Below are positions 1-9,600 of a stretch of DNA of 33,435 nucleotides, piece by piece. The stretch is from Kineococcus vitellinus (GTDB taxonomy: Bacteria; Actinomycetota; Actinomycetes; Actinomycetales; Kineococcaceae). The stretch lies in NCBI RefSeq assembly GCF_009906315.1, contig NZ_JAAALL010000010.1:1-33435 (forward strand), given 5' to 3'. Within the stretch, counting starts at the first letter, position 1; every line of letters begins with the position of its first letter. Under the pieces are notes generated by a model that saw nothing but the letters and a program-made list of their open reading frames with translations, did no database searches and was not told the DNA's origin. A program made the translations under genes and the position numbers.

Positions 1-1085
1 GGGGCGGGGTGGCGGTAGCCGAGGCCGGACGTCGCCACCGCCAGCGGGCCGGCGTCCGCGTCGGTGCTGCCGGGCAGGTCGCGGGTGCCCCACGGGGTCG
101 TCGCGTCCGCGCGCAGCACCGACTGCACGCGCGCGTCGCCGGCCACCACGCGCGGCAGCTCCGAGAGCACCCAGCCGAAGGAGCGCACCGGGAAGGCCAG
201 CAGGCCCAGCAGGTAGGCGATCTGCACGAGGTCACCGACCCCGACGGCGCCGCTGGCCGCGCGGACCGTGCCGACGACGAGGACGGCGAGGGTGCCGAGG
301 CCGGGCAGGGCGTCGATGAGCGGGTCGAAGGCGCCGCGGGTGCGCCCGGCGGCCACGTTCGCGTCCCGCAGCCGGTTCGCGTCGCCGGTGAAGCGCTCGA
401 CCTCCTCGTCCGCGAGGCCGAGGGTCTTCACCACCAGCGCGCCCTCGAAGCTCTCGTGCGCGGTCGCGGACACCTCCCCGCGCAGCTGCTGCACGCGCGT
501 CACCAGCGGGGACATCCGCCGCTGGTAGACGACGTTCGCGGCCAGCAGCGCCGGGATCACCAGCAGCCCCACGAGGGCCAGCACCGGGTCCGCCTCGGCC
601 ATCGCCACCCCGGCGACGGCGATGAGGACGACGACGCCGAGGGCGAAGGGCAGCACCGCCATCGCCTGCCAGGTGGCCTCCACGTCCGAGCTGGCCGTCG
701 CCAGCAGCCGGCCCGCGGGGTGGGCGTGGTGCCAGGCCAGCGGCAGCTCCAGGTAGCGGCGCGTCAGCAGCCGGCGGTAGCGGGCCTGCAGCGCGTACAT
801 CGTGGCGCCCGCCCAGATGCGGCGGATGAGGATGCCGACGACGGTCACCAGCGTCACCGCCATGAGCGTCGCGCCCGCCAGCCACACCTCGCCGGTGCTC
901 ACCGACCCCGAGCCGGTGACGGCGGGGACGACGACCCGGTCGGTGACCCGCCCCACCATCCAGCCGGTCGCGGCGGTGCCCGCGCCGTAGAGGGCCGAGC
1001 CGACGATGGCTGTGGTGAAGAGCCGGGGCTCCTCCCGGGCGCCGCGGGCGAGGGTGCGCATGCCGCTGACGAAGGTGCCGCTCAC
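1..1085 (-). CDS. ABC exporter half-transporter, transmembrane part (C-terminus beyond window)
   Basis: The frame reads without a stop from a GTG at 1085 to the window edge, giving about 361 residues. It begins MSGTFVSGMRTLARGAREEP and then shows the six-helix type I ABC exporter membrane domain: hydrophobic stretches near residues 25-45, 65-90, 140-185 and 250-280. Family-typical segments include ATSSDVEATWQAMAVLPFAL and the HESFEGALVVKTLGLADEEV coupling region. The nucleotide-binding domain has only just begun at the edge (GFGYRHP), so Walker A is not visible. Such half-transporters export drugs, lipids or peptides as homo- or heterodimers; the substrate is unknown. The GTG start is preceded by CAGGCT with 7 nt between, a leaderless promoter pattern, so the gene probably has its own promoter in the 63-bp gap after the mutarotase-like gene. 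An in-frame ATG at 1061 is the alternative start. Confidence 0.88.
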   Translation of the reverse strand, partial: MSGTFVSGMRTLARGAREEPRLFTTAIVGSALYGAGTAATGWMVGRVTDRVVVPAVTGSGSVSTGEVWLAGATLMAVTLVTVVGILIRRIWAGATMYALQARYRRLLTRRYLELPLAWHHAHPAGRLLATASSDVEATWQAMAVLPFALGVVVLIAVAGVAMAEADPVLALVGLLVIPALLAANVVYQRRMSPLVTRVQQLRGEVSATAHESFEGALVVKTLGLADEEVERFTGDANRLRDANVAAGRTRGAFDPLIDALPGLGTLAVLVVGTVRAASGAVGVGDLVQIAYLLGLLAFPVRSFGWVLSELPRVVAGDARVQSVLRADATTPWGTRDLPGSTDADAGPLAVATSGLGYRHPA

Positions 1086-1098
1086 TGGGCCAAGCCTG
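1086..1098 (-). promoter_or_regulatory. Leaderless-type -10 element for the ABC exporter gene
   Basis: On the minus strand CAGGCT (1098-1093) is followed by seven bases and then the GTG start at 1085. There is no Shine-Dalgarno sequence. The same hexamer and spacing precede the histidine kinase start at 14412. This is inferred from pattern only; no clear -35 is visible. Confidence 0.35.
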
Positions 1099-1148
1099 TC
1101 ACGATTCAGTGGCCGGTGCCGGACGACGCTCGCCGGGGCGGGCCGGCG

Positions 1149-2012
1149 TCAGGGGCGCGCCCGCGCGGTGCGGGCCCGCACCGACACCCGCCACCCCAGG
1201 TGCCCCGCGGGGTCCAGCCGGCCCACCTGCTGCTCGTCCGCGGTGGCGAGGTCGACGGCCGCACCGAGCAGCGGTTCCACCCCGACCGAGCGGTACGGCG
1301 CGCCCGCGGGCCAGCCGCCGAGGTTACGCCACAGCACCAGGGACAGCGGCCCGGCGCCGCGCAGCAGCTCCCAGCGCAGCGCCAGCCGGTCCGGCCCGTC
1401 GACGACCGCCACCCGGTCGGTGGCGACGAGCGCGCAGCGGGCGGTGCCGTCGTCGGGGCCGAGCCGGTCCAGCCGCACGCCGGCGCCGTCCGGCCAGGTG
1501 GTCCGCGTGAGGGCGCCGGGGCCCGGCGCGTCGAGGACGGTGACGGCCGCCCCGGCGGGCACGAGGAGGCGGGCGGCGGGGGACAGGGCCAGCAGGGCGT
1601 GCACGGCGTGCAGGACGCGCGCCCCCGGCGGGCCCTCGACCGCGTAGCGGGCGCCGACGCCCCCGTCCGGCAGCGCGGTCAGCCGCCGGCGCAGCAGCAG
1701 GGCGCCCGCGCGCACCGACGCGGTCCCGGGCGCCTCGCCCGTCCACGGCCGCGACCAGACCTCGCCGTGGTCCGGCGCGCCGCGCAGCCCGGGGAAGCAC
1801 TCCTCCACACCGCCCGCGTCGACGAACGCCTCCCCCGGGCGCACCGCCGCGCGCTTGCCCGCACCGACGCGCGGGTTGGTCCACAGCCACTCGCGGCCCG
1901 GGGTGCGCAGCGACGTCCACCGCCCGCCGTGCTCCTCGTCGGTGCCGACGGCCAGCGGCTCGGGCAGCAGCGCCGGCTCCGGCCCGGCCCTCGCGCCGGG
2001 CGCAGCGCTCAC
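1149..2012 (-). CDS. Aldose 1-epimerase-like protein (galactose mutarotase fold)
   Basis: A 287-residue protein with GTG start at 2012, 7 bp after the permease stop, so it is probably the last gene of the sugar operon. No signal peptide or membrane segment is seen. The sequence is rich in beta strands and has mutarotase-like landmarks: an N-terminal W-x-S-L...EWLWTNP segment and a C-terminal VLWRNLGGWPAGAPYRSVGVEP segment, as in aldose 1-epimerase relatives that bind a sugar. I cannot place the classical catalytic His and Glu with confidence, so it may be a sugar-binding or anomer-handling protein rather than a proven epimerase. Position behind an importer and next to a glycosidase-like gene supports a role in presenting one sugar anomer to downstream enzymes. 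Confidence 0.8.
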   Translation of the reverse strand: MSAAPGARAGPEPALLPEPLAVGTDEEHGGRWTSLRTPGREWLWTNPRVGAGKRAAVRPGEAFVDAGGVEECFPGLRGAPDHGEVWSRPWTGEAPGTASVRAGALLLRRRLTALPDGGVGARYAVEGPPGARVLHAVHALLALSPAARLLVPAGAAVTVLDAPGPGALTRTTWPDGAGVRLDRLGPDDGTARCALVATDRVAVVDGPDRLALRWELLRGAGPLSLVLWRNLGGWPAGAPYRSVGVEPLLGAAVDLATADEQQVGRLDPAGHLGWRVSVRARTARARP

Positions 2013-2019
2013 CCGGTGC

Positions 2020-2913
2020 TCACTTGTTCGAGCCCACGAGCAGGCCGGAGACGAACTGCTTCTGGAAGAGGAAGAAGACGAGCGCCGTGGGGACGGCCGC
2101 GACCAGCGAGGCCGCCGCGATGACGTTCCACGAGCTGGAGTAGCCGCCCATGAGGTTCAGCAGCGCCGCGGTGACGGGGAACTTCGACTCGCTGCGCAGC
2201 ACCGTCAGCGCCCAGATGAGGTCGTTGAAGATCCACGTCGTCGCCAGCGCGGCGAGGGCCGCGGTGGCGGGGCGGCTGAGCGGCACCACGATCCGCAGGT
2301 AGATGCGCCCCGCTCCGGCGCCGTCGAGGCGGGCGGCCTCGAAGAGCTCCTCGGGCAGCGAGCGCATGAAGCCGTGCAGGACGAAGGTGTAGAAGCCGAT
2401 GCCGAAGCCGACCTGCACGGCGACGAGGGCGAAGAGGGTGTCGGCGATCCCGAGGGACTCGCTGATGCGGGCCACCGGCACCAGCAGCACCTGCGGGGGC
2501 AGCAGGTTGCCGGCCAGCATGACCAGCAGCAGGCTCTTGCGGCCGGGGATCGCGAAGCGGCTGAGCGCGTACGCCGCCCACGAGGACAGCAGCAGCGAGG
2601 CCAGCACCGTGCAGGCGGTGACGACGACGCTGTTGCCCAGCGCCCGCAGCAGGCTGCCGCCGGTGAAGGCCGTGCTCAGGCCCTCCCAGGTGAAGGAGGC
2701 GGGCAGCGCGGCCAGGCCGCGGGAGGCGATGTCGTCGAAGGAGCGCACCGCGATGAGCGCGACGAACACGATCGGGCTCAGCCACAGCAGCGTCAGCGGG
2801 ACCATGACGACGTGCAGCCACGGCGAGCGCGCCCGGCGGGGCCGGCGCACCGCGGGCGGGGCGCCGGCGAGCGAGGTGCCGGGGGTGGGGGTGGTGGCGG
2901 GGACCGTGGTCAC
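2020..2913 (-). CDS. Carbohydrate ABC transporter permease, MalG type
   Basis: A 297-residue inner-membrane permease, GTG start at 2913, overlapping the partner permease by four bases (GTGA). After a cytoplasmic N-terminus with proline- and arginine-rich stretches there are six hydrophobic segments. The CUT1-family EAA loop is clear: EAARLDGAGAGRIYLRIVVP near residues 195-215, which docks on the ATPase. The family moves mono- or oligosaccharides delivered by the lipoprotein encoded two genes upstream. No ATPase gene lies nearby, so it presumably uses a shared MsiK/UgpC-type ATPase encoded elsewhere. The C-terminus SGLLVGSNK is typical of this permease family. Substrate is not deducible. Confidence 0.95.
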   Translation of the reverse strand: MTTVPATTPTPGTSLAGAPPAVRRPRRARSPWLHVVMVPLTLLWLSPIVFVALIAVRSFDDIASRGLAALPASFTWEGLSTAFTGGSLLRALGNSVVVTACTVLASLLLSSWAAYALSRFAIPGRKSLLLVMLAGNLLPPQVLLVPVARISESLGIADTLFALVAVQVGFGIGFYTFVLHGFMRSLPEELFEAARLDGAGAGRIYLRIVVPLSRPATAALAALATTWIFNDLIWALTVLRSESKFPVTAALLNLMGGYSSSWNVIAAASLVAAVPTALVFFLFQKQFVSGLLVGSNK

Positions 2914-3914
2914 GACTCCTCCTCGGCGCGGGCCTGGCGGGCCAGGTAGGTGATGATGAACCCGACCGCCAGCACGAAGATGACGACGGCGATCGCGGAG
3001 GCGTAGCCGAGGTTCCCCGCGGTGAACGCCTGCTGGAACATGTAGGTGCTCAGCAGCTGCGTCGTGTTGTACGGGCCGCCCCGCGTCATCGCCCACACGA
3101 TGTCGAAGGTGCGCAGCGAGTCGATGACCGTGACGGCGAACACCACCGTGTTGACCCCGCGCAGCTGCGGCACGACGATGCGCCAGAACCGCTGCCAGGC
3201 GTTGGCGCCGTCGACGGCGGCGGCCTCCTCCAGCGTCGCGTCGCACCCCTTCAACCCCGCCAGGTAGAGCACCATGATGTAGCCGACCTGGCGCCACACC
3301 GCCGCCACGAGGATCGCGGCCAGCGCCACGTCCGGGTCCGCCAGCCACTGGCGCTGCAGCTCCTCCAGGCCCAGCCCGCCCAGCGCCGCGTTCACCGGGC
3401 CGGCCGGCTGGTACATGACCCGCCAGAACAGCCCCGTCACCGCCATGGAGACCACCATGGGCAGGTAGATGGCGCTGCGGTACAGACCCACCCCGCGGCC
3501 GGGCTTGTTGAGCGCCACCGCCAGCGCCAGGCCGCCCAGCACCGACAGGCCGCCGAAGCCGACGACCCAGGCGACGTTGTTGCGCAGCGCCGTGCGGAAG
3601 ATCGGGTCCGACCACAGGTCCGCGAAGTTCTGCAGGCCCACCGGCTCGGCGGGGGTGATGCCGTCCCAGCGCAGCAGCGACAGCGAGAAGGAGTTCGCCG
3701 CCGGCCAGAACACCCAGAACAGCTCCACCGCCAGCGGCACGAGCAGGAACACCCACACCAGCAGCGGCACCCGCCGCAGCCTGGCCCCCAGCGGTGCGCG
3801 GGCCGGTGCGGGGCGGGCGGGGCCGCGCGGTGGGCCGGGCGAGCGCGGCCGCCCGCGCCGCCCGGCCGGGGCGCCCGCCGTCAGGTCGCCGGTGGTCAGG
3901 TCACCGGTGGTCAC
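2910..3914 (-). CDS. Carbohydrate ABC transporter permease, MalF type
   Basis: A 334-residue permease with GTG start at 3914, overlapping the sugar-binding protein stop by four bases and the next permease by four. The first 50 residues are an unusual Thr/Gly/Pro/Arg-rich cytoplasmic tail that begins with a short repeat (TTGDL twice). Six hydrophobic helices follow, starting VPLLVWVFLLVPLAVELFWV. The EAA loop reads EEAAAVDGANAWQRFWRIVV, with the conserved G and the trailing IVVP. The ending YLARQARAEEES is charged and cytoplasmic. It pairs with the MalG-type protein to form the membrane channel of a CUT1 importer. If the repeat-rich head is wrong, a start further in is possible, but the 4-base overlap favours 3914. 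Confidence 0.94.
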   Translation of the reverse strand: MTTGDLTTGDLTAGAPAGRRGRPRSPGPPRGPARPAPARAPLGARLRRVPLLVWVFLLVPLAVELFWVFWPAANSFSLSLLRWDGITPAEPVGLQNFADLWSDPIFRTALRNNVAWVVGFGGLSVLGGLALAVALNKPGRGVGLYRSAIYLPMVVSMAVTGLFWRVMYQPAGPVNAALGGLGLEELQRQWLADPDVALAAILVAAVWRQVGYIMVLYLAGLKGCDATLEEAAAVDGANAWQRFWRIVVPQLRGVNTVVFAVTVIDSLRTFDIVWAMTRGGPYNTTQLLSTYMFQQAFTAGNLGYASAIAVVIFVLAVGFIITYLARQARAEEES

Positions 3915-5224
3915 TGGCCCCGGACCCCCTCGGCGGCCGCCTGCCACTCCTGCAGGACGGCGTCGCGCGAGCCCGGGTCGGCGAGGAAGCGGGTGAGCGC
4001 GGTGTCCGCCGTCGCCTGCAGCGCGTCCGAGGAGTCGCGGTTGAAGAACTGGGTGATCTCCTGGGTGGAGTTGAGCAGCTCGACGCCCTTCTGCACCAGC
4101 GGGCTGAAGGAGGAGGTGTCCACGTCCGGGGACGTCGGCAGGTTGGAGGAGCCGGACTGCTCGATGAACAGCTGCTGCTGCTCGGGGGAGGCCAGGTAGG
4201 ACAGGAACGCCAGGGTGGCGTCGGGGTCGTCGGTGCCGGCCGCGGCGAAGTAGCCGTCGGTGGGCGCCTCCTCGGCGGTGGGGATCGAGGGGTCCATCAC
4301 CGGCACGGAGAAGAAGTCGAGGTCCTCGCGCTGGTCCTCGGGGAAGTACTGGGTGACGAAGGCGCCGATGAGGTACATCGCCGAGCGATCCTGCGCCATC
4401 GGCACCGTCGCCTCCTGGTTGGAGTAGGAGGCCATGTCGGGGTCGAAGAAGGGGATGAGCCGCTCGTACTGCTCCATCACCTCCACCACCTCCGGGTCGG
4501 TGAAGGAGTGCTCCCCGGCCAGCAGCTCGCGGTGGTACTGGGCGCCGTTGACGCGCAGGTCCAGGTAGTCGAACCAGCCGGAGGCCATCCACGGCGTGGA
4601 GCCGATGCCGTTGGCGAGCGGGACGACGCCCTGGCCGGACAGGTTGGTGCACAGGGCCAGGAACTCGTCCCAGGTGGTGGGCGGGGTGACGCCCCACTTC
4701 TCGAAGGCCGACTTCTTGTAGAAGACCGACCACCAGTAGTAGTTCGTCGGGACGAAGATCTGCGTCCCGTCCTCGGCCGCGGACAGGCTGCGCAGGGCCT
4801 CGGAAAAGCCGGCGCAGGCGCCGTCGCCCTCCCAGAGGCTGGAGACGTCCAGCAGCAGGCCCTCGGAGGCGTAGCTGCGCGCCACCGACCCCGCGTACCA
4901 GCTCATGACGTCCGGCGGGTTGGACGAGCGCAGGTAGTTCGTCAGCTGGGCGCGGAACTGCTCGGTCGCCACCGAGTTCATCGTCACCTCGCCGTCGTAG
5001 GCGTCGACGAGCGCTTCGAGGGCGGCCTTGGGGGCGGTGTCCTGGATGGAGTTCTGGAAGACGACACCGCCGCCACCTCCTCCGCCGCCGCCCGAGCCGC
5101 CGGAACCGCCCGAGCCGCCGCTGCTGACGCAGCCGGTGAGCAGGCCGGCGGCGCCCAGCCCGGCGCCGGTGAGCAGGCTCCGGCGGCTGGTCGCGCCCGG
5201 GCGGGGTGTTCCCGTGCTGGTCAT
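3911..5224 (-). CDS. Extracellular sugar-binding lipoprotein (ABC importer)
   Basis: A 437-residue family 1 solute-binding protein. The start ATG at 5224 has a strong Shine-Dalgarno (AAGGAGG, about 6 nt upstream). The N-terminus has a twin-arginine motif (TSRRSLLTG) and a lipobox LLTGC with Cys32, so it is likely exported by Tat and lipid-anchored. A Gly/Ser linker with nine glycines in a row (residues about 33-53) tethers the lobe. Family landmarks follow: PPDVMSWYAGS, TNYYWWSVFYKKSAFEKWGV, PPTTWDEFLAL and a C-terminal helix-rich end. The many aromatic residues (YYWW) suit carbohydrate binding. It feeds the two permeases that follow with 4-base overlaps. A 104-bp gap separates it from the cellulase-like gene, so it may have an additional promoter. 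Confidence 0.95.
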   Translation of the reverse strand: MTSTGTPRPGATSRRSLLTGAGLGAAGLLTGCVSSGGSGGSGGSGGGGGGGGGVVFQNSIQDTAPKAALEALVDAYDGEVTMNSVATEQFRAQLTNYLRSSNPPDVMSWYAGSVARSYASEGLLLDVSSLWEGDGACAGFSEALRSLSAAEDGTQIFVPTNYYWWSVFYKKSAFEKWGVTPPTTWDEFLALCTNLSGQGVVPLANGIGSTPWMASGWFDYLDLRVNGAQYHRELLAGEHSFTDPEVVEVMEQYERLIPFFDPDMASYSNQEATVPMAQDRSAMYLIGAFVTQYFPEDQREDLDFFSVPVMDPSIPTAEEAPTDGYFAAAGTDDPDATLAFLSYLASPEQQQLFIEQSGSSNLPTSPDVDTSSFSPLVQKGVELLNSTQEITQFFNRDSSDALQATADTALTRFLADPGSRDAVLQEWQAAAEGVRGQ

Positions 5225-5288
5225 CTCGTTCCTCCTTGCGTCGTCGTCGACGCGGTCGGGTCGGGTGGGAACTGGTCGGTAGGGGACT

Positions 5289-5320
5289 CGCGGGTGGGGA
5301 CCCGGAGGTGGGGACCCGCG
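5289..5320. repeat. Direct and inverted repeat in the gap before the sugar-binding lipoprotein gene
   Basis: The 104-bp gap between the cellulase-like stop and the lipoprotein start contains GGTGGGGACCCG twice (5293-5304 and 5307-5318, period 14). The pair is bounded by CGCGGGT (5289-5295) and ACCCGCG (5314-5320), which can pair. It could be an intra-operon hairpin that adjusts expression of the binding protein relative to the enzyme genes, a common arrangement in importer operons, or a regulator site. Function is not shown. Confidence 0.4.
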
Positions 5321-5328
5321 GGTGGAGG

Positions 5329-6618
5329 TCAGGAGGTCGCGGGGGAGCCGGTGGTGAAGAGGGCCGCGCACTCGCGCTGCAGCGCGACGTCGTCCCACAT
5401 GGCGTGCTGCGGTGCGGCGTTGGAGCACACCACCGCGCCCCAGACGCCGAGCTCGTGGGCCTCGCGCACCACCTGCCGGCACAGCTGCGCGCCCACCGAC
5501 CCCTCCTCGAAGCGGGTGTCCTTGGGGGTGTAGCCGACGTAGCCCTCGCCGAGCACGAGCGGGATCCCGCTCGCCGCGGCCCAGTCGGCGGCCACCTGCA
5601 GCCACAGCGAGAGCTTCTGCTCCACGGCCAGGCGGTGCTCGCCCCAGCGCTCGTACAGCCACCGGTCGACGGCGGCCGGGTCGCACCAGTCGTGCACGTA
5701 GATCTCCGGCAGCGAGACGATCGTGGCCCGCAGCTTCCACGCGTTCTCCGCTCCGGGGGTCCAGTCCGCGATGGCCGGTGCGCCCGGGCGCAGCAGCTCC
5801 CGGGCGCGTTCGGCGGGGAAGTCCCCGACGCTGCCGCGCAGCCCGAACTCGTCGACGAGGGCCTGCAGGTTGCCGTAGGCGTAGGGGTGGACGACGAGCA
5901 CGTCGGCGCTCGGCGGCACCGCGCTCAGCGCGGCGACCGGGACGCCCGCGTAGTTCACCGTGCACGGCCGCTCGGGGTGGTGCTGCTTGAAGCGTCGGAT
6001 GCCGCGCTCCAGGCGCTGCGTGAGCGCGGGCACCGCCGCGTCGCCGCGCCCCACGCCGAGGCCGTCGGTGAGGTAGCCGATCTGGACCTCGTTGTGCAGC
6101 TCGGTGAACAGCACGACATCGTCCAGGCCCTCGGCGGCCAGCAGGTCCAGCAGGTCCGCGTGCGCGTCGGCCAGCACCTCGGCGCGCTGCTCGGGGTCCA
6201 CGGCGTGCAGCGCCTCGTACCAGGCGGGGTCCAGCGCGAACGAGGGGGACTGCTGGTACTCCCAGGAGGAGACGATGACGCCGACGCCGTGCCGCTGCGC
6301 GGCGCGGAAGAACTCCAGCGTGTGGGCGCGGGCGTCGATCGTCGTCTCGGCGCCCACGTCGTACCAGCGCACCCCCTGCCCGTACTGCCCGCCCAGCGGG
6401 CCCAGCCGCAGCGCTGCGGTGTCCAGGCCGGAGCGGAACAGCAGGAACGGCATCGCGCAGATGCGCACCGCGCCGTACCCGCGCTCCACGGCCTGCGCGA
6501 ACGCCGCGTCCAGGTCCTCGAACGGCTCGCCGGGACCGGTGCGCACGTACCAGGAGAAGTCCCACAGGCTGATGAGCAGCTTGTCCGGTGCACCGGCCGG
6601 CAGGTTGCGGGTCTTCAC
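5329..6618 (-). CDS. Cellulase-like family glycoside hydrolase (clan GH-A fold)
   Basis: A 429-residue cytoplasmic protein (no signal peptide) starting at GTG 6618, with GAGGAGG 7 nt upstream and a 4-base overlap with the preceding gene. The start MKTRNLPAGAPDKLLISLWD leads into a TIM-barrel sequence. LFTELHNEVQIGY (near residue 175) supplies a candidate acid/base Glu at the end of strand 4. VLGEGYVGYTPKD (near residue 380) supplies a candidate nucleophile Glu at the end of strand 7, the GH-A pattern. VHPYAYGN and the Trp-rich stretch before strand 7 would line the sugar site. Actinobacterial relatives are annotated as cellulase-like family proteins, and I know of no settled substrate. Being intracellular, it probably acts on an imported oligosaccharide or glycoside rather than on cellulose itself. 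Confidence 0.85.
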   Translation of the reverse strand: MKTRNLPAGAPDKLLISLWDFSWYVRTGPGEPFEDLDAAFAQAVERGYGAVRICAMPFLLFRSGLDTAALRLGPLGGQYGQGVRWYDVGAETTIDARAHTLEFFRAAQRHGVGVIVSSWEYQQSPSFALDPAWYEALHAVDPEQRAEVLADAHADLLDLLAAEGLDDVVLFTELHNEVQIGYLTDGLGVGRGDAAVPALTQRLERGIRRFKQHHPERPCTVNYAGVPVAALSAVPPSADVLVVHPYAYGNLQALVDEFGLRGSVGDFPAERARELLRPGAPAIADWTPGAENAWKLRATIVSLPEIYVHDWCDPAAVDRWLYERWGEHRLAVEQKLSLWLQVAADWAAASGIPLVLGEGYVGYTPKDTRFEEGSVGAQLCRQVVREAHELGVWGAVVCSNAAPQHAMWDDVALQRECAALFTTGSPATS

Positions 6619-9600
6619 GAGGGGACCTCCTCGACGAGCGCGGGCGGGACGGTGGCCGGGCGGGGGGACCCGGCCGACAGGTCGTGCGTCAGGTCGTGCA
6701 CCAGGTCGTGCACGGACAGGGCGTGCGCCAGGTCGGCCGCGTGCCGCGAGGAGGCCAGCAGCGGGGCCGCGAGCAGCCGCCGGGCCCGGGCGGGCTCGCC
6801 GTCGAGGACGGCCAGCTGCGCGTCGAGCACCGCGACGCGCCGCTCGCGCACCGCCAGCGGGTCCTCCTCGAACAGCAGCAGGTCCGGCAGCGAGGTGGCG
6901 AAGTAGTCCACCGACGGCGCCGCCGCCGCGAACGCGTTCCGGAAGGCGCGCAGCGAGGCGGCCAGCGCGCGGCCCTCCCCGGAGCGGCCCAGGCGGTGCA
7001 GCGCCAGCACCGACCACGCGGTCGTCTCGCTGTGCTCCTGCGCGCTCATCCCCAGGAAGTCCCCGCGCTGCTCCGCCGCGTCCCGCCACGCCTCGCGGGC
7101 GGCGGTCTCCTCGCCCGCGGCGGCGTGCGCGTCGCCCAGCAGCAGGTGCAGTTGCGCGGTGGAGGCCAGCGGGTGGCGGGCCTCGCCCAGGCAGCGGGGG
7201 CTCTCCAGCGCCGCCCGCAGGTGGGCCAGGGCGCCGCCCGCGTCCCCCGCGGCGAGCGCGTCCAGCGCCAGGCGGGTGCGGGCGCGCTCCCACGCCGACA
7301 GCGCCTGCCCCTCACCGCCCTCCCACGGCTGGAACGTGCGGCCGGTGAGGACCTGCACCGCCCGCTCGGCGCGGCCGGCGCCGACGAGCAGGTGCGCGAC
7401 CTCCACGAGGGCGTCGTGGCGCTGCTCCGCGAGGTCCCAGCGCTCCAGCCAGCGCGCCAGCCGCTGCGCGGGCGCGGTGCCGCGCAGCGCGTCGAGCTGG
7501 TCGGCCTCGAAGCGCAGCCGCGCGTCGTCCGGGGCCAGCGCCAGCGCCCGCTCGTAGGCGCGCTTGGCCCCCGCCAGGTCGTGCCCGCGGTTGACCAGGT
7601 CCAGGCCGAGGTTGCGGTGCACGACCGGGTCGCTCGGGTCGGCGGCCGCGCTGGCGGCCCACTGCTCCGCTGCGTCGGCGTGCCGGCCCACCGCGTACAG
7701 CCAGTGCCCGCGCAGCGCCCGCGCCCGCGGGTCCTCCCCGGCGGCCTCCAGCGCCGCCGCGTCCGCCACCCGGCCCGGGAAGCACCACGCCGCCGGTGCC
7801 TCGCGCGCCGCCTCCCGGGCGGCCGCCGCCTGCGCCGCGCGCCCCAGGGACTCCAGCACCACCGCGCGGTGGTAGCCGAGCAGCGGGCCCGCCGCGCTCT
7901 GCCCGGCCGGGCGGTGCGCCTCCCGCTGCTGCGCCAGCTCGAGCACGGCCAGCGCGTCCTCGCCCTCCCCGGCCCCCGCCAGCTCCAGCGCGACGTCCAG
8001 GCAGGTCTGCGCGTCCGCGCTGGCGGGCAGCCCGTCGAGGTGGCGCAGCCACGCGTCCAGCGGGTCCAGCGCCCGCGCCCGCGCCAGCACCCGCGCGGCC
8101 TGCGCGGAGCGGCCCAGGCGGCGCAGGCACACGACCTCCAGCGCGGCGGCCTGCAGGTGCTCCGGCTCGGTGCGGCGCACGTCCGCCAGGCGGTGCAGCG
8201 CCTGCTCGGTGCGCCCGCGCCGCGCGTCCAGGCGGGCCATCCGGTACCCGGCGGCGGCGCGCCAGGAGCGCGACCAGGACGCGCGCCCGTGCCGCTCGTA
8301 AGCCTCCTCCTCGCGCCCCAGCGCCTCCAGCACCAGCCCCAGCAGGTGGTGGGCGGTCGTGTCCTCCGGCGTGGGGTGGTGCGCGGTGAGGCGGGTCACG
8401 GCCCGCTCCAGCAGCTCCTGCGCCTCCTTCCAGCGCGCCGCCCGGCAGGCCCGCAGCGCCAGCCCGACCAGGCTGGGCGCGTGCCCGGGGTCGCGGCGCA
8501 GCGCCTCGCGCCAGTACGGCTCCGGCGAGCGGGTGGCGTGCCGGTACAGCTCCAGGTGCTGGGCGACCAGCGCCAGCTCCTCCACCGTCGCGACCTGGCC
8601 CGGCGCGGGCGGTTCGCTCGCGCTGGCCGGTTCCTCAGCTCCTGCAGCGGTTCCCGCACCGCCGGCCGTGCGGGCCTCGCCGGTGTCCCAGGCGACCAGG
8701 ACCCGCCCCTCGTGCACGACGGTGACCGCGAGCGTCCGCGCCGCCGCGGGCACGTCGTGCACGGCGGTGTGCGCCGACCCCGGGTCCAGGTCGACCTCGT
8801 CGGCGGCCAGCAGCCGCCCGTCGGCGCGCAGCTCCACCCGCACCCCGCGCCGTGGGCGGGTGACGACGACGGCCAGGCGGGCCCGCTCGCCCTCGCGCAC
8901 CAGGCTCACCGCCGCGTCCAGGCTGGCCCGGTCGACGGCGCCGGTGGCGCGCACCGGGTACCAGTGCTGGGAGAACACCTTGGTCTCCCCGGGGGCCAGC
9001 CGGGCGAAGTCGGGCTGGTTGTCGGTGAACACCCCCGCCATCAGCTCCACGTAGTGCGCGCCGTCGTCGGACAGGTTCGCGTCCCAGGCGTGCCCGAAGG
9101 GGGAGTTCCCCCACGTCCACTGCTTCTTGCCGACGGCGACCTGGTGGTCGGCGACGTGGACGAACCCGACGCCGGTGGCGTGGTCGTAGCCGCCGAAGAA
9201 GTCCTCCCGGCTGCTCAGGCACATGTACGAGGTGGGCACGGGGATGTTGCGGTACCAGTCCAGGCGGTCGCCGGTCAGGGCGGTGCCGTCGGCGGCGCGG
9301 TGCACCTGCCCGGCGCGGGAGGGGTAGTCGACGCCGTAGTAGGGCCGGTCGGCGTGCGGGTAGGCGCTCACCGCGCGCTTGGCGTGGTCGGCGACGAACG
9401 TCGCGTCGTGCGGGAAGAAGGACTGGTAGTCGTCGTCGACGCGGGCCGCGACGTTGGCCCACCACAGGAACGACTGCGGCAGCTCGGAGCGGTTGTACAG
9501 GCGCACCGCCAGCTCCAGCACCGAGCTGCCCGGCCGCAGCCGCAGCGCGTGCACGCCCCGCATGCGGGTGAAGGGGTCGTGGTCGGAGCAGCGCACGACG

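Noticed and set aside
9-2123. Plus-strand open frame of 704 codons at the window start
   Set aside because: It is antisense to the ABC exporter and mutarotase-like genes, with low-complexity Ala/Arg/Gly/His translation and no motif.
5060-5130. Short tandem GGC/GGN repeats
   Set aside because: They encode the Gly/Ser linker behind the lipobox cysteine of the binding protein and need no other explanation.
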